Source: Ardenticatenaceae bacterium (GTDB taxonomy: Bacteria; Chloroflexota; Anaerolineae; Promineifilales; Promineifilaceae). From it: a stretch of 64,000 nucleotides of DNA. The position numbers and the translations under genes were made by a program. Positions 14,501 through 21,085 of the stretch are shown here, piece by piece. Numbering within the stretch: the stretch's first letter is position 1; every line of letters starts with the position of its first letter. The notes under the pieces were generated by a model. That model did not search any database and was not told the DNA's origin. It saw only the letters and a list, made by a program, of their open reading frames with translations. The stretch lies in contig JASJCR010000022.1 in assembly GCA_030065875.1 (NCBI GenBank), positions 1 to 64,000 on the forward strand, read 5' to 3'.

Positions 14501-17269
14501 ACGGCCGGCACGATTACCGGCAGCAGCTGGTCGATCACCCTCGAACAGCCGGAAGATCAGGAGTTTGTTACCTATACCGTGATTGTTCGGGTGCGCGACA
14601 GGGCCGGAAACGTGACCACCGCGACAACGACGCTGACCTTTGACGATGACGCCCCGCGCGGCATCGCTTCGGTGACCTTTAACCCACCGGTAGGCAGCCA
14701 TCTCGACTTTGCCCAGGATCTGGTCGTCAGTTGGGATGCCCCCATTGATGGCAGCGGCGTGGCCAACGCCCTGGTGGCCATCGATCAGGCAGCCAGCACG
14801 GTGCCTTCAGCGATAACGGCCGGTACGGCCTATACGACTTCGCTCAACGCCAATGGAGAATGGTACGCCCACATCGCCCTGCAGGACGGGGTCAACAACC
14901 AGGTCGTGCGCCACTATGGGCCGTGGTACGTGGGGGACATCAGCAGTCCCATCTGCTCCGCCCGGCGACAGTCGATCCAGCCGGATGGCGAATTGACCTT
15001 TGGTTTGGAAGAGTGGTTGACTGACGATGAACTGCTCGACGACGACGAGCGGCCGGTCGGGCGCGATGCGCAGCTGCTGTACACCGCCTGGGACGCTCAG
15101 CATTTCTACGTGGCCTGGGAAGGAGCACGATGGAACACCGACGGCACCTTGTGGGTTTACCTCGACGTGACCGGTGGGGGCAGCAGCCAGGCCATCGACG
15201 GCCGCATCCTGCCGCTCAGCGCCGACTTTGCCGTAGAAATCATGACCGAAACGGCCGGCACCCTGCACCAGTGGAACGGTTCCGGTTGGCAAAGCCAAGG
15301 GGCGGTCGAGTTTACCCAGGGTGAAGCGGGCGCGACCGAAATCCGGCTGCCGTTTGGCACCAACAGCTACAGCGGCCCGGTGTCGATGATCGCCTACGCC
15401 GTGGATGAAACGAACGATGTCTGGAGCGTCTTCCCGACCACCAATCCGCTGGGCGGTTCCTGGAATACCGCCTACAGTTGGGCCGATCTGTGCGCCCTCG
15501 TGGCCCCCAACGCCGGGCAGCCGCAAGCCAAGAACATTGAGCTGGTAGTCGGCAGCCCACAGTCAACCAACACCCCGGCCGAACCGGCCACCGATTTATC
15601 TTATGACATTCGGGTGACCAGCCAGGAGCCAACGCTCCTCTCGAACGTCACGCTGGATGTGGCCACGACGACCGGTCTGACCTATCAAAGCGCCAGCGGC
15701 GGCGCCTGCAGCAGCTGTCCGGTGGGTGGCAGCAGCTGGCAAATCGATCTACCGCCCCTAACCCCGGGGCAAACCGTCACCGTCTCGATTACCGGCACGC
15801 TCGAGAGCGCCGTCGCCTTAAGCGCGCTCGAAGCGGTCACGACCACGGTCGATGCGGTGCGCAACAGCGTCGTGCTGGATAGTGGGGCGCTGAGCCATCC
15901 GGTTGACGGCCGGCCGCCGGAAGTGAGCTTCGCCCAGGCCGACGGCAGCGGCATTTTGCCCGGCGTGCAGGCGGTCTCCGGCGTTGCTTCCGATGGCAGC
16001 GGCATCGGTTTGGATGAAGTGCGGGTGCGGATCGCCGGTGATGGCTGGACGGTAGCCAATGGCACGACCAACTGGACGGCCGATCTGACGATTCCGGTGG
16101 TGCAAACGGTCAATCTGGAGCTGCAGGCGGTCGATCTTTACGGGAACGCCAGCGCCATTCGGACCATCGACCTGGTGGTTGATCAGGTGGCTCCATCAGT
16201 TTCATTCAGCCTACCGGCGTATGTGAACCAGCTAATCACGCCGCTGAGCGGCACCAGCCGAGACATCTTACCCGAGGGCGGCGAAATCGCCCGGGTTGAG
16301 GTGCAGTTTGACAGCGAAACCTCACCGTATCAGCCGGCAGCGCTCAACGCCCCGGCGGCCGATGGGACCACCAGCTGGCTGTATACCTGGAACGCGCCGC
16401 AGGTTGATGGGGAAACGCAGCAGTTGAGGCTGCGCTCCACCGATGCGGCCGGCAATCAGTCAGTCACCGGCTGGTTCACGACGACTGTTGACACCGTGGC
16501 CCCGGTTATCACCGTCACCAACGTCATCAGTTCAGTTGAATTTGAGTCGTATTACCAGACCCCAACCGGGCCAGCGGTGATCAGCGGCACGGTCAGCGAC
16601 AACCTGTTAACCGAGGTTGTCGCCCGAGTCCATTCGCCGCGCAGCAACGTCTTTACAGCCACCTTGCCGATTAACAGCGGCCTTTGGGAATACGATTTTG
16701 CCCTGCCGCTGGCGGAGGGTGGCACGTTCCTGATCTGGATTGAGGCATTTGACGCGGCCGGGAATCGGACCATCGAAGGGTCGTACGAAGTGGATGTAAC
16801 CGGGGTGCAGTTTGACCTGTATCTGCCGGTTGTCTACAGAGATTATCGGCCGCCAGCCCCCGATTTGGTGGTGCGCGAGATTGCGGCCACAACCACCGGG
16901 GTTGAAGTCACAATTGAAAATGTCGGATTGGTGCCGGTCAGTGACAGCTTCTGGGTCGAGGTGTACATCAATCCGTCTCCACCACCAACGGCGGTGAATC
17001 AAATTTGGAATGATTTGGCCAACCGCGGTTTGGTGTGGGGGGTGACCGAGGCGCTTCCGGCCGGTGGCACGCTGACCCTGACCATTGGGGATCAGTACTT
17101 TGCACCGGAGCTGAGCGCCTGGTCGGGCGTGCTGGCCGAAGGCACGCCGGTTTACGCTCAGGTTGACTCGGCCGCTGAGGGCAGTGATTTTGGCGCAGTG
17201 CTAGAAGGTCATGAAATTGACGGCACGGCGTACAACAACATCCTCGGTCCGGTAGTGGTTACCCCATAG
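2600..17269 (+). CDS. giant multidomain secreted/surface protein (4889 aa)
   Basis: Exported protein with an N-terminal signal or anchor helix (about residues 8-31). Visible modules in order: an N-terminal LolA-like region to ~240; two hydrophobic segments ~296-345; thrombospondin type 3-like calcium repeats (DTDGDGLDD) ~390-500; an unassigned domain with a long hydrophobic hairpin ~1046-1135; a second type 3 repeat block ~1310-1455; Ig-like repeats ~1500-1850; FG-GAP/integrin-alpha-like repeats (DINGDRLADLAVG) ~1870-2245; a beta-helix module headed by GCPGC ~2295-2440; Kelch/galactose-oxidase-like repeats ~2500-3110; two more beta-helix modules ~3200-3707; Ig-like repeats; a CBM9/DOMON-like segment ~4120-4300; a DUF11-like segment; further Ig-like repeats; then FDLYLPVVYRDY and a CARDB-like tail. 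It probably acts at the cell surface in adhesion or glycan contact, but no enzyme active site is recognisable. ATG has a GAGG ribosome site. The frame is intact over 14.7 kb. Confidence 0.93.
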   Translation: MQAKRRWSPSLAVVSLILVGLWLTLVNHRSQAMTVEQEARNNLRAAWGQVQEAGSYRFTADIEQTMIPRPLNTTIGRESERVDLRVEGSAQPPHTSEMNLFFEGAASTTAPVGILQKHGQSFVIQGGEQIPVSDPLAGAAPTGDFLIYLAAADHIERLETVETAEGTHQRYAFDVNGPRLGREVISQLQDSPSTGTSSPQLSPIFANMTGRGELWVNEEGYPRRQLLEINIPGITAEFDSRVVMNIDFFAFGADAAAPTPLDEAAGSMAPSAPAAPSSLEGSTTLNFFKPAPGEGSVVLFVIAVGLLLMAGAARLYLNHSQSAYTFFSLSIIGLMLTAPLLQPFAAAHAHEVEERAAPPDLAQLLGVATDPAADTAVSPEDLFNDQDAALQCGDGSQSADTDGDGLDDFTENCLGTNPFRADTDQDNIDDATEINGITVGSQTWPGNPFSADTNADGLNDEYEWPTADGGALQNHDIDNDGIPNVWDEDNDDDGVIDEFDLSPASRTAYGPNFNFDTRAGSYTGYQYIDIQIRPQDPDMLRYTRSILDWPADDKGQIQDRDGSEEDVRLFPSLRLKTNVEPAVSLAEKYGVASFPSEDPRWPTEIFVNLSPISDGGQIVAFQARIPYDPASISDIQLEGDFLWMVQVTSDLDSGTRRVPFHLYDGGNFRLTGYQVVKTNGFEAAILGTPGETDSDRELLNLLFGLNATFMGVQTLEGQSNANTALQEIEQRMTGVNTPAEQKWGVTADVAIDLDPVYGHRDAGMADLASRRTADFLDLNYSGVTTATLVYALEENLGAYNMDALGQLQPSNQASVNLDSIDVLTNRALRLAIFTQNNGAWEGLDSGEGFLEVKRRYTDISTDLTAVQAIAPEVTAVELQSIVGLLYATWFAGRTVVGSINGEPIFPASIVDLDVYNALNRSGTDGPAAYIADITNILEPGGGLAVGTGFSGTWSFINAEEDSPSNFAWVNEGLLFLEEVQKFFGLSDEQARYGALGLQKSVRLVLSITAVRSSFKLLYATSQYASATSKAAKLSTALKHTNKLSGRALGAAGAVLAVALIWTEFGLIVSETDDPLIIAQAAFYAFAATLFTVVLFVISLNPIGAILVAIFALVDLIVFFATGGDVSISGIIIQAIADFFYDVDMLTEIDSADFINSDSRLRNEELGYVQGNTFIVEAQFVGELKATSDGESSDLDSSYAYGRFLGSSSDASVSNNNAYRSCVKNSSNSKEMTCTNNVGVNFYLNQAKPNVHMMVEGRVNTKVRYEECALIAFCDVNSRYDELPEEEDREANDIYLDVIPSTISGLLNWSSVPNVDVDGDGLRDAAEQISCTNQGSGCTELDNWDTDGDLLPDGFESTNAALLGTQPNNADGDGDNLNDRLELRWQTDAGLADTDGDGLSDSEEVYHQSGGSWSGGWPVQLPNGSTVIILSNPLDGDIDGDGLSDAAEKANGTSPYAFNDAPRLGLIAEQTTYDPSGVEAFIGRPNDPIELTLGLLSVGPLPVTNTLTLCVPSFLTGVSVAPLTGERTPAVQTGSCSGGTAYSWSFAGSSTLQLNERVTTTISAVLDPALTTSTTGTVEASMPYDDGGELETLQTSVNVIIDVDIPTVQFVAPTPDLLIGGGVTDVVVGGNAFDDTTWIERVELTLPAGGGNVTAVGTETWAYTWNLPADGTYTLQAQSFDYVGRASTSASVQVQVDNTAPVINFPLANDTVLSGQGSGVITVPLNGTVSDNLSGVERLQISINGKPWQEIPFTGGNWVFDWRLPNEESAQGRHEVKLRAYDVAGNLSGETVRTLIVDVLPPTARLTNNAFLTDNPAVQPGQTFTLNGVANDAGNAPQPSNPAVLNGNLNTLDDATIWLEPNTVFDNNSGVNVAWLGDINGDRLADLAVGLPAAENGAGRVAVIFGRAGGWPSPPSEKLLNEARTSYIGRSGSTGLGTTIAPAGDVDGNGFDDFLIGDAAHNQVHLLLGRPDATGPAQILSQPISAQSVRLSAPSGTAIGNRVAAAGDVNGDGFDDLLISSDGASYLILGQGVLLPEIDVTTQAAVVITHPQATAFAAGVGDMDGDELDEFALANPATGQTYLFVGQTGLTAAGQTALDTSDAVTSYAASSTAVVPLGDVSGDSLADFMIANGGSPRLVLGSAGGSGSCCIDFGGLSPAADGFIAGVGNVSDTANEGLNDIVIGNANGDAYLFLGSSGLNTVPPVAATLTGAAAGASAPYGGGGDLNADGSDDLLLVPSTALAGLNGLADVPLAVAQTALLPQGVPSISADRPEAAFDTNAVNAPQAVQAILTVDDDGCPGCYTTIQAAVDAAAAGDTINIQPGVYGSFAVSGTNNLIINGVHADAVFVDGGGAADSHAVRITNATGVSLSNLTLRNADRLLWLEDAGVAGYDTPANRTTISNLLFLDFKHAFYLNRRSTLVASRSTLVGQGADPYIEVYGPADPDLDGDWSSLANTLATVADGGHLLLNNSSELLLLRGQNTTDLNRYNIGTNDYTARAASPGPFGANSGAAMLNGILYGITDPVWGNTNFTFGSIKDVAVAGNEIFVVAGSTGYRWNGVSWSALVENISENSGYNCGVSLNTVAVYNNLVVFGGCFTNFDSGATTGINTSSNFIAYNLTTESWENGGDGMGSNVVQQEIVDIAVEPTLNRMVAVSGLSDDGTVYEWSGTVWNSIDGGNANAYFCDALTCNSDSFERVFILSNGHIYVTGQFNAVGDGSNNIYGNRLAYFDGTSWHGVGSPDLILDGTNSAPSPPTNGFNTAPNAVALINGQVVFGGNLTTAYSSTDNVTSTPTPVSNLATWNGSVWSTFFGGTNGEVVALHVADNQLYVGGSFDAAGGLAATNGVASWSPAASWQQLGQGILNGSSGGNVRAIAAGPGQVVFGGLFDTVNGQAIDNITTLSRVRASYNPGGNTWSTLTENNSVPLGPYQEVVLAGAGTTELYALLVGSSAHELWRYTVSTGLWDQRATLNSSAASDTPHLETVGSDIYAVRGGGSSELWRYSSTGNSWTQLADAPFAFGAGGSLASDGQGGLLAIAGGNGRQFMRYNIAGNSWTTLGDGSAITTSDDDLPASVNAGGDSVIVNDVLYATRGGNSVSFYQFTPVNPAADKLTYDSLLFVAPASATSATWSAYGPGSAPADFGFVDAGGNRWVGGNGSLTWTPSVTNQTFAAAAFLKPAANVYRLTSSSVVTAGYQSFVADATVSSSGCPGCFSSIQAAINSGANLVTIEPGQYLEAFYLLNGVPVRGSRADLTVIEAPGGAAQVVQAEGLSDANVGYLTIDGQSTANGLLIEDGTTAALTRLVVRDAQTAVAIDSSATRLTLVNGNLINNTSGVVSTNQAGFNLRNSIVAYNSGSGLSHAANAAQQAHSYNLFWQNGSDFGGAASAGAGELFLDPLFNDWPNGDYRTSDLSPVIDAGDPSDPAPPSDERVDIGVLEQGSAAFYVDDDYCPICPNDGLSWGIDAFATIQEALDAAASRLAAVGTALSTPAQSVFVAPGTYDEQLDVPSHVRLIGSGPDQTILQPSSGSAAATLDGVTNIVISGLRIDGGSGVTNGIVTQNAANSFVIERNLLVGFSGTAVSLTADSTGEVRFNTVLNSGSGVSASGGSSWVIVENNVLNGMMASGLVTASGGRIFNDFNLFFNNAQDLNDGAGTGLSIGTSAVTGQDPQLNGPHSQLVEASPAVDAADPTAAVPAGGGLRADIGYHELTAAPVAVFLGDIDNSLALANSGVSQVEAALVLTADVSQPVTATLPSTWISATLEGSSGDTVRFWSADFVPATPGLYRVYSRATDDQSNGEEATAWYDGLMVVDGSAPVITNFTASSTTTAPVELRADVSDFVSGKFNIDSVYFDVNGTRVPGEWVPESWDGGQPRTFRAWVSLSNGSYTATAGAVDKAGNATSSTPIALNITAQNPDASPPTVTISSPDLPADLAGGAATAAQVTLTGTAADGESGLLGVEASLDGGLTWTAGTITGSSWSITLEQPEDQEFVTYTVIVRVRDRAGNVTTATTTLTFDDDAPRGIASVTFNPPVGSHLDFAQDLVVSWDAPIDGSGVANALVAIDQAASTVPSAITAGTAYTTSLNANGEWYAHIALQDGVNNQVVRHYGPWYVGDISSPICSARRQSIQPDGELTFGLEEWLTDDELLDDDERPVGRDAQLLYTAWDAQHFYVAWEGARWNTDGTLWVYLDVTGGGSSQAIDGRILPLSADFAVEIMTETAGTLHQWNGSGWQSQGAVEFTQGEAGATEIRLPFGTNSYSGPVSMIAYAVDETNDVWSVFPTTNPLGGSWNTAYSWADLCALVAPNAGQPQAKNIELVVGSPQSTNTPAEPATDLSYDIRVTSQEPTLLSNVTLDVATTTGLTYQSASGGACSSCPVGGSSWQIDLPPLTPGQTVTVSITGTLESAVALSALEAVTTTVDAVRNSVVLDSGALSHPVDGRPPEVSFAQADGSGILPGVQAVSGVASDGSGIGLDEVRVRIAGDGWTVANGTTNWTADLTIPVVQTVNLELQAVDLYGNASAIRTIDLVVDQVAPSVSFSLPAYVNQLITPLSGTSRDILPEGGEIARVEVQFDSETSPYQPAALNAPAADGTTSWLYTWNAPQVDGETQQLRLRSTDAAGNQSVTGWFTTTVDTVAPVITVTNVISSVEFESYYQTPTGPAVISGTVSDNLLTEVVARVHSPRSNVFTATLPINSGLWEYDFALPLAEGGTFLIWIEAFDAAGNRTIEGSYEVDVTGVQFDLYLPVVYRDYRPPAPDLVVREIAATTTGVEVTIENVGLVPVSDSFWVEVYINPSPPPTAVNQIWNDLANRGLVWGVTEALPAGGTLTLTIGDQYFAPELSAWSGVLAEGTPVYAQVDSAAEGSDFGAVLEGHEIDGTAYNNILGPVVVTP

Positions 17270-17270
17270 A

Positions 17271-17333
17271 CTGTCCGCAGATTACGCAGATCACCACAGA
17301 TTTTTCCATATAATCTGCGTAATCTGCGGACAG
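17271..17333. terminator. perfect 21-bp inverted repeat between convergent genes
   Basis: 17271-17291 (CTGTCCGCAGATTACGCAGAT) and 17313-17333 are exact reverse complements around a 21-nt loop, filling the whole gap between the stop codons of the giant gene and the convergent dehydrogenase gene. It would fold on either strand and probably acts as a bidirectional terminator. The core belongs to the dispersed CAGATT repeat family of this window. Confidence 0.75.
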
Positions 17334-18308
17334 TTAAATTTTTAAGATTGTTTCATTCATTTGCAGGTTGACAAACTCGGCACTTGCCTGCCACAGCTCT
17401 ATTGCCTTGCGCTGATCATAAGACAAGCGGGAAGATTTGACCTCTTTTCGACCTTGAAAATAGCGTCCGGACCGGTGCGCCAATTTCGGATTTATGATGA
17501 GATCAGCCAGGGCGGCACCAGACGCATCCACGCTGTGTACATTGGCCATGGGAATAAATTGCAAAATTCGAAACAAATTGGTCAAAGAACGGAGCCAGGG
17601 GTGCCATTCACGCGTCAAGCCGGTCCCCAACATCGCCCCTGGATCAAATGCATTGACCGTAATAGGCATTGGGGTGGAGCTGTGGCCTTCAGCAAAAAGA
17701 CGCCGCGAAAATTCGTAAGCGGTGTAAACATTGCACAATTTTGAGGTGGTGTAGCGGCGAAAACTCACCATATTGCTACCTTCATCTTGTCGTTCTCCGT
17801 TTTGATCGGGGTAGGCCAGCCCTTTGGCATTTACGTAACGGGGTGGGGCCATACGGCCGTCAATCGTGTCGGGATCATGTGTACCACTGCTGACAAAGAC
17901 AATTCGGCCGGGAGGCACCATTTGTTTTAACAGGAGGTGGGTTAGCAAATAAGGTCCCAAATGATTGACGCCGAAGGTCATTTCAAAGCCTTCCTCAGTC
18001 AGGCGGGTATCGCCATAAACTTGTAATCCCGCGTTGTTTACAAGCGCTTTAAGTGGAGGTAGGTGGCTTTCAGCAAGAGATATTGCAAATTGGCGGACCG
18101 AATCGAGTGAGGCTAAATCAACTTGCAGCTGGGAAACAGCCGAATTCCCCGTTGATTTCTGCAGTCTTTTGATCGCTTCCTTTCCTTTTCGCAAATCACG
18201 GACGGCAAGCACGATATGCCATGTTTTATTCTTGGCCAGATTTTCGGCGCAGGCATAGCCAAGCCCAGAATTGCCGCCGGTAATGATGACGGTTTGTTGT
18301 GGATTCAT
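17334..18308 (-). CDS. short-chain dehydrogenase/reductase
   Basis: NAD(P)-dependent oxidoreductase of the SDR superfamily, 324 residues from the chosen start. The Rossmann motif TGGNSGLG lies near residue 10, the NNAG motif follows the fourth strand, and the active-site YTTSK (Tyr-x-x-x-Lys) is present. It resembles protochlorophyllide reductase/retinol dehydrogenase-like SDRs, but the substrate is unknown. The frame is open to 18356, but ATG at 18308 has a GAGG ribosome site and begins directly at the family N-terminus (MNPQQTVIITGG). It is transcribed divergently from a TetR regulator, and its promoter is covered by that regulator's probable operators, so it is likely induced by a ligand of that protein. 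Confidence 0.93.
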   Translation of the reverse strand: MNPQQTVIITGGNSGLGYACAENLAKNKTWHIVLAVRDLRKGKEAIKRLQKSTGNSAVSQLQVDLASLDSVRQFAISLAESHLPPLKALVNNAGLQVYGDTRLTEEGFEMTFGVNHLGPYLLTHLLLKQMVPPGRIVFVSSGTHDPDTIDGRMAPPRYVNAKGLAYPDQNGERQDEGSNMVSFRRYTTSKLCNVYTAYEFSRRLFAEGHSSTPMPITVNAFDPGAMLGTGLTREWHPWLRSLTNLFRILQFIPMANVHSVDASGAALADLIINPKLAHRSGRYFQGRKEVKSSRLSYDQRKAIELWQASAEFVNLQMNETILKI

Positions 18309-18327
18309 GATAAACCTCGTATAATTT

Positions 18328-18385
18328 GTTGACGTCGTCAACGTTGACATTGTCAACTATACCAGCCCAGGTTGACGCTGTCAAC
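18328..18385. promoter_or_regulatory. three GTTGAC-N3-GTCAAC operators over the SDR promoter
   Basis: Three copies of the palindrome GTTGAC-N3-GTCAAC lie at 18328-18342, 18343-18357 and 18371-18385; the first two abut. On the minus strand a near-consensus promoter runs TTGACA (18384-18379), 17 bp, TATAGT (18361-18356). Its -35 falls within the third operator and its -10 overlaps the edge of the second. This is classic repressor architecture between the dehydrogenase and the divergent TetR gene at 18446. Confidence 0.85.
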
Positions 18386-18445
18386 CCAAGTGCGAGGGAT
18401 ACCAAAAAACTTATTCTTTGCAAAGCCGTATATGGTTAGAAAAGC

Positions 18446-19033
18446 ATGGTAGATTCTCAACACAAAACGCGACGGGCGCTCATTCAGGCAGCGGCCGCAT
18501 TACTTGAACATCATGGCTTGTCGGCCGTCACCTTACGCGCTGTAGGTCAGGCGATTGGGGTTTCACGCACGACCCCTTATCGACATTTTGAAAACAAGGA
18601 AGATTTATTGAGGGCGGTCGCCTTGGAATACTTCAAGGAGTTAGAGCAGCAGCTGGGGGAAATCGTGCAAAAAGCGCCCCCTCAATCCCGTTTGGAAGAC
18701 CTCCTGCTGGGTTTTCTGCAATTTATGATTGATTTTCCGGAACGATACGCCCTGATGATGAGTCACAACGTGCAGCAAGGTGAAGATGATGCTCTTTTGG
18801 CCGCTTCGCAACGAATATTTGGCATGTTCTTGCAGGTCGTTGAGCAGGCGCAGAGCGTGGAGGCGTTGAGGCAAAGTGATCCAACCCAGATCGCTGCCCT
18901 ACTGTTTTCAAGCTGTCATGGGGTGGCCGATCTATCCTTGTCCGGACATATCAAGCCCAAGAAAGGATTAGAACCATCATCGCTGGTACGGCTCCTCATT
19001 CAAAATTTAAGCGAAGATATGGCATTGTTATGA
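18446..19033 (+). CDS. TetR/AcrR family transcriptional regulator
   Basis: DNA-binding repressor of 195 residues. The N-terminal helix-turn-helix (about residues 8-55: 'LSAVTLRAVGQAIGVSRTT', then YRHFENKEDLL) is a textbook TetR domain; the rest is a helical ligand-binding domain of the WHG-like type. It is divergent to the SDR gene with three palindromic operators between, so it most likely represses that gene and itself. Its stop overlaps the start of the next gene by 4 bases (ATGA), so the two are translationally coupled. The ligand is unknown. Confidence 0.94.
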   Translation: MVDSQHKTRRALIQAAAALLEHHGLSAVTLRAVGQAIGVSRTTPYRHFENKEDLLRAVALEYFKELEQQLGEIVQKAPPQSRLEDLLLGFLQFMIDFPERYALMMSHNVQQGEDDALLAASQRIFGMFLQVVEQAQSVEALRQSDPTQIAALLFSSCHGVADLSLSGHIKPKKGLEPSSLVRLLIQNLSEDMALL

Positions 19034-19572
19034 GCATTTTTAAAAAAATCGTCAATTGGCTGGAATACGGATCAGCCAAACCGGTAATTGATTTTGGAGA
19101 AATTTATAGCGGGGTTGTGGGAAAAGAGCGCTTTACAGCTGGGGCCAAGCTGCTGGCGGCTGAAGAGCAGTGGGCGCTGCGCCTCGACCTGAAGCGGCAC
19201 TGGAGCAGCCAGGTAACGCGAACGATAGTCGACTGCCACTTTAAGGCCCGTTCGGAGCTTAAAGAGCCGTTTGCCCTTCTTCTACGGGATGTAGAAAACG
19301 GCGTGCACACGCCGAAAAGTGTCACGGTCAATGCTGCAAGCCGGGTGCTTGTTGGGTTGACGGCTGGAGAGATCGTGCGGGGATACGGCCGAATTGATTA
19401 CCATCCCAAGGATGAGGGGCGCTTCCGCAGCGAGCTGTTTTTATCCCGACAGAATGAACGGTATTGGCTGATTCTTTCCCTGGGTGAAGGGACGGTCGAA
19501 TGGAGCAAGTGGCCGGTTCCGTTGGGTGAGGCGGTTTTGAAATTGCTTGAGAAGAGCTGGCGGGTTCAGTAG
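19030..19572 (+). CDS. hypothetical protein (180 aa)
   Basis: Soluble 180-residue protein with no signal peptide, membrane segment or motif I recognise. It has a mixed alpha/beta look, with charged segments such as LRLDLKRHWSSQ, and ends in an amphipathic helix (VLKLLEKSWRVQ). It starts inside the last codons of the TetR gene (ATGA overlap) and is followed by a strong inverted repeat, so the two form a bicistronic unit. Coupling suggests a role linked to the TetR/SDR response, but no function can be assigned. Confidence 0.8.
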   Translation: MSIFKKIVNWLEYGSAKPVIDFGEIYSGVVGKERFTAGAKLLAAEEQWALRLDLKRHWSSQVTRTIVDCHFKARSELKEPFALLLRDVENGVHTPKSVTVNAASRVLVGLTAGEIVRGYGRIDYHPKDEGRFRSELFLSRQNERYWLILSLGEGTVEWSKWPVPLGEAVLKLLEKSWRVQ

Positions 19573-19603
19573 ATTCCAAAAGTTTTGAAAACTTTTGGAA
19601 TCT
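19571..19603. terminator. 16-bp palindrome with CAAAAGTTTTG core
   Basis: AGATTCCAAAAGTTTT and its exact complement flank a single G (19587). It starts at the stop of the preceding gene and is probably its terminator. The core recurs at 21086-21118 with different outer arms that are again exactly complementary. Confidence 0.7.
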
Positions 19604-19630
19604 TGGTGCTGCGCCAATAAAATAGTGAAT

Positions 19631-19687
19631 TGTCCGCAGATTGTGCAGATTTAATTATTTTTGTGTCTTTGGTGTTTTTGTGGTTCT
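19631..19687. repeat. CAGATT-type and TTTGTGTCTTTGGTG-type dispersed repeat
   Basis: TGTCCGCAGATTGTGCAGATT at 19631-19651 is a member of the CAGATT family (compare 17271 and 49474). It is followed by TTTGTGTCTTTGGTGTTTTT, a relative of the complement of 2181-2200. The repeat ends directly before the ribosome site AAGGA of the HEAT gene. Confidence 0.6.
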
Positions 19688-19695
19688 AAAAGGAT

Positions 19696-21066
19696 ATGCC
19701 TAAACGAAAAACAATATCCGACTACATCGCTGATCTGGCCAGCCCGGATCCGCAAATCAAGATCAAGGCACTCAAAAAACTGGGCAAGAGCGGCCCCAGG
19801 GCGGCGCACGCGGTTTCAAAAATCATCCCCCTTTTACATGATAACGCCTGGCGGGTGCGGGCGTGGGCGGCCCGCTCTCTCGGATACATCGGTCCGCAGG
19901 CGGCCGCGGCGATCCCTCATTTGATTGAGGCATTGAACGACGAGATGGCCACCGTGCGCAGTGATGCAGCACTCGGTTTGAGCTACATGGGAGAAAAAGC
20001 CGGCCCCGCGGTACCCATGTTGATCAAGGCGCTCAATGACCCTAAGTGGAGCGTGCGGATTTCGGCCAGCAATGCGCTGGGACAAATTGGGGAACCGGCC
20101 GCTGTGGCCATCAAGGACCTCACTGAAATCGCGTGCGAATCAAAAGATTTGAATGAACAGTACGTGGCTTCAATGGCCATCGACAAAATTTCGATTAAAA
20201 CCATGCGCATCGAAGAACCGCAAAACGCCGAAGATCTGCAGCGGTTTATCGAGGCAGCCGACCGTTTGGCGACCGCGGGGCAGCCAGATCAGGCTCAGGA
20301 AGCGTATCACGCCTGTCTGGAGCTGGCCGCCGGGCACCACATTCCCCTTTTTGCCGGTCAGCTGGTGCAAATCTGGGTGGGGATTGGTTTTTGCGCGGCC
20401 GATCAACGCGATTGGGCCGACGCCCTCGCCTGGTATCATCGGGCAGAGGCGGCGATTTATTCGGCCCCCTTTTTTAACCCCGATCCCGATTCACCGGAGG
20501 CCAGGGTGCAGGCCGAGCAATGGTCGTGTTATCTACCAAAGGGTCTGATTGTCCTTTTTAGCGAGAATTATCCGGCCGAAACTCAACTGGCATTTTTATG
20601 CGACTCAATCGCCCTGGCTTACGACAATGCTGATGAGCTGCCCTATGCGGAGCTGTATTACCAGCGCTCGGCCGGACTGCACGCCAGGCTGGGCGAGCCG
20701 TTTCACGAGGCGGAGGTGTGGTACCATCAGTCGATTGGCTGTCAGCGGCGTGAGGATTGGGTCAAGCTGGAGGAAATAGCCCAAAAACTGGCCGCGGCCG
20801 CAGAGCGAGCTAATTTTCAGCCGCTGCGTCTGGCGGCCGAGCGGCTGCTGACCCAATCGTTTTTTAATCGGGGGCGGCTGCAGGAAACGCTTGACCATCT
20901 GGGCCGGGCGGTCGTGCTCGGTCGGGAGATAAACCATCCCGACATCGAGGAAGATGAAGGGCAGCTGCGGGAGTTGGTCGAGCAGCTGCAGCCGGGTATT
21001 ATCGAGCGAAATGCGCCGGAGGAGCTGGCGGCGCTGGCCGCGGCCGAACAAATTCTCATCGAGTGA
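19696..21066 (+). CDS. HEAT-repeat and TPR-like protein
   Basis: Cytoplasmic scaffold-type protein of 456 residues. Residues ~8-160 hold four HEAT/PBS-lyase-like repeats (for example DNAWRVRAWAARSLGYIG, DEMATVRSDAALGLSYMG, DPKWSVRISASNALGQIG). The remainder is a helical TPR-like array with family-like pairs such as EAYHACLELAAGH, ALAWYHRAEAAI and EEIAQKLAAAAERA. No catalytic motif is seen, so it is likely a protein-protein interaction module. It has a good AAGGA ribosome site, stands alone between two palindromic terminators and has no obvious partner nearby. Confidence 0.9.
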   Translation: MPKRKTISDYIADLASPDPQIKIKALKKLGKSGPRAAHAVSKIIPLLHDNAWRVRAWAARSLGYIGPQAAAAIPHLIEALNDEMATVRSDAALGLSYMGEKAGPAVPMLIKALNDPKWSVRISASNALGQIGEPAAVAIKDLTEIACESKDLNEQYVASMAIDKISIKTMRIEEPQNAEDLQRFIEAADRLATAGQPDQAQEAYHACLELAAGHHIPLFAGQLVQIWVGIGFCAADQRDWADALAWYHRAEAAIYSAPFFNPDPDSPEARVQAEQWSCYLPKGLIVLFSENYPAETQLAFLCDSIALAYDNADELPYAELYYQRSAGLHARLGEPFHEAEVWYHQSIGCQRREDWVKLEEIAQKLAAAAERANFQPLRLAAERLLTQSFFNRGRLQETLDHLGRAVVLGREINHPDIEEDEGQLRELVEQLQPGIIERNAPEELAALAAAEQILIE

Positions 21067-21085
21067 TTTGAATAACTTATCCCGA

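Noticed and set aside
14807-15526. Antisense open frame of 239 codons inside the giant gene
   Set aside because: No recognisable domain and complementary to the CBM9/DOMON-like region of the real gene.
18309-18356. N-terminal extension of the SDR
   Set aside because: The extension lies across operators and promoter, and ATG 18308 has a ribosome site and starts at the Rossmann domain.
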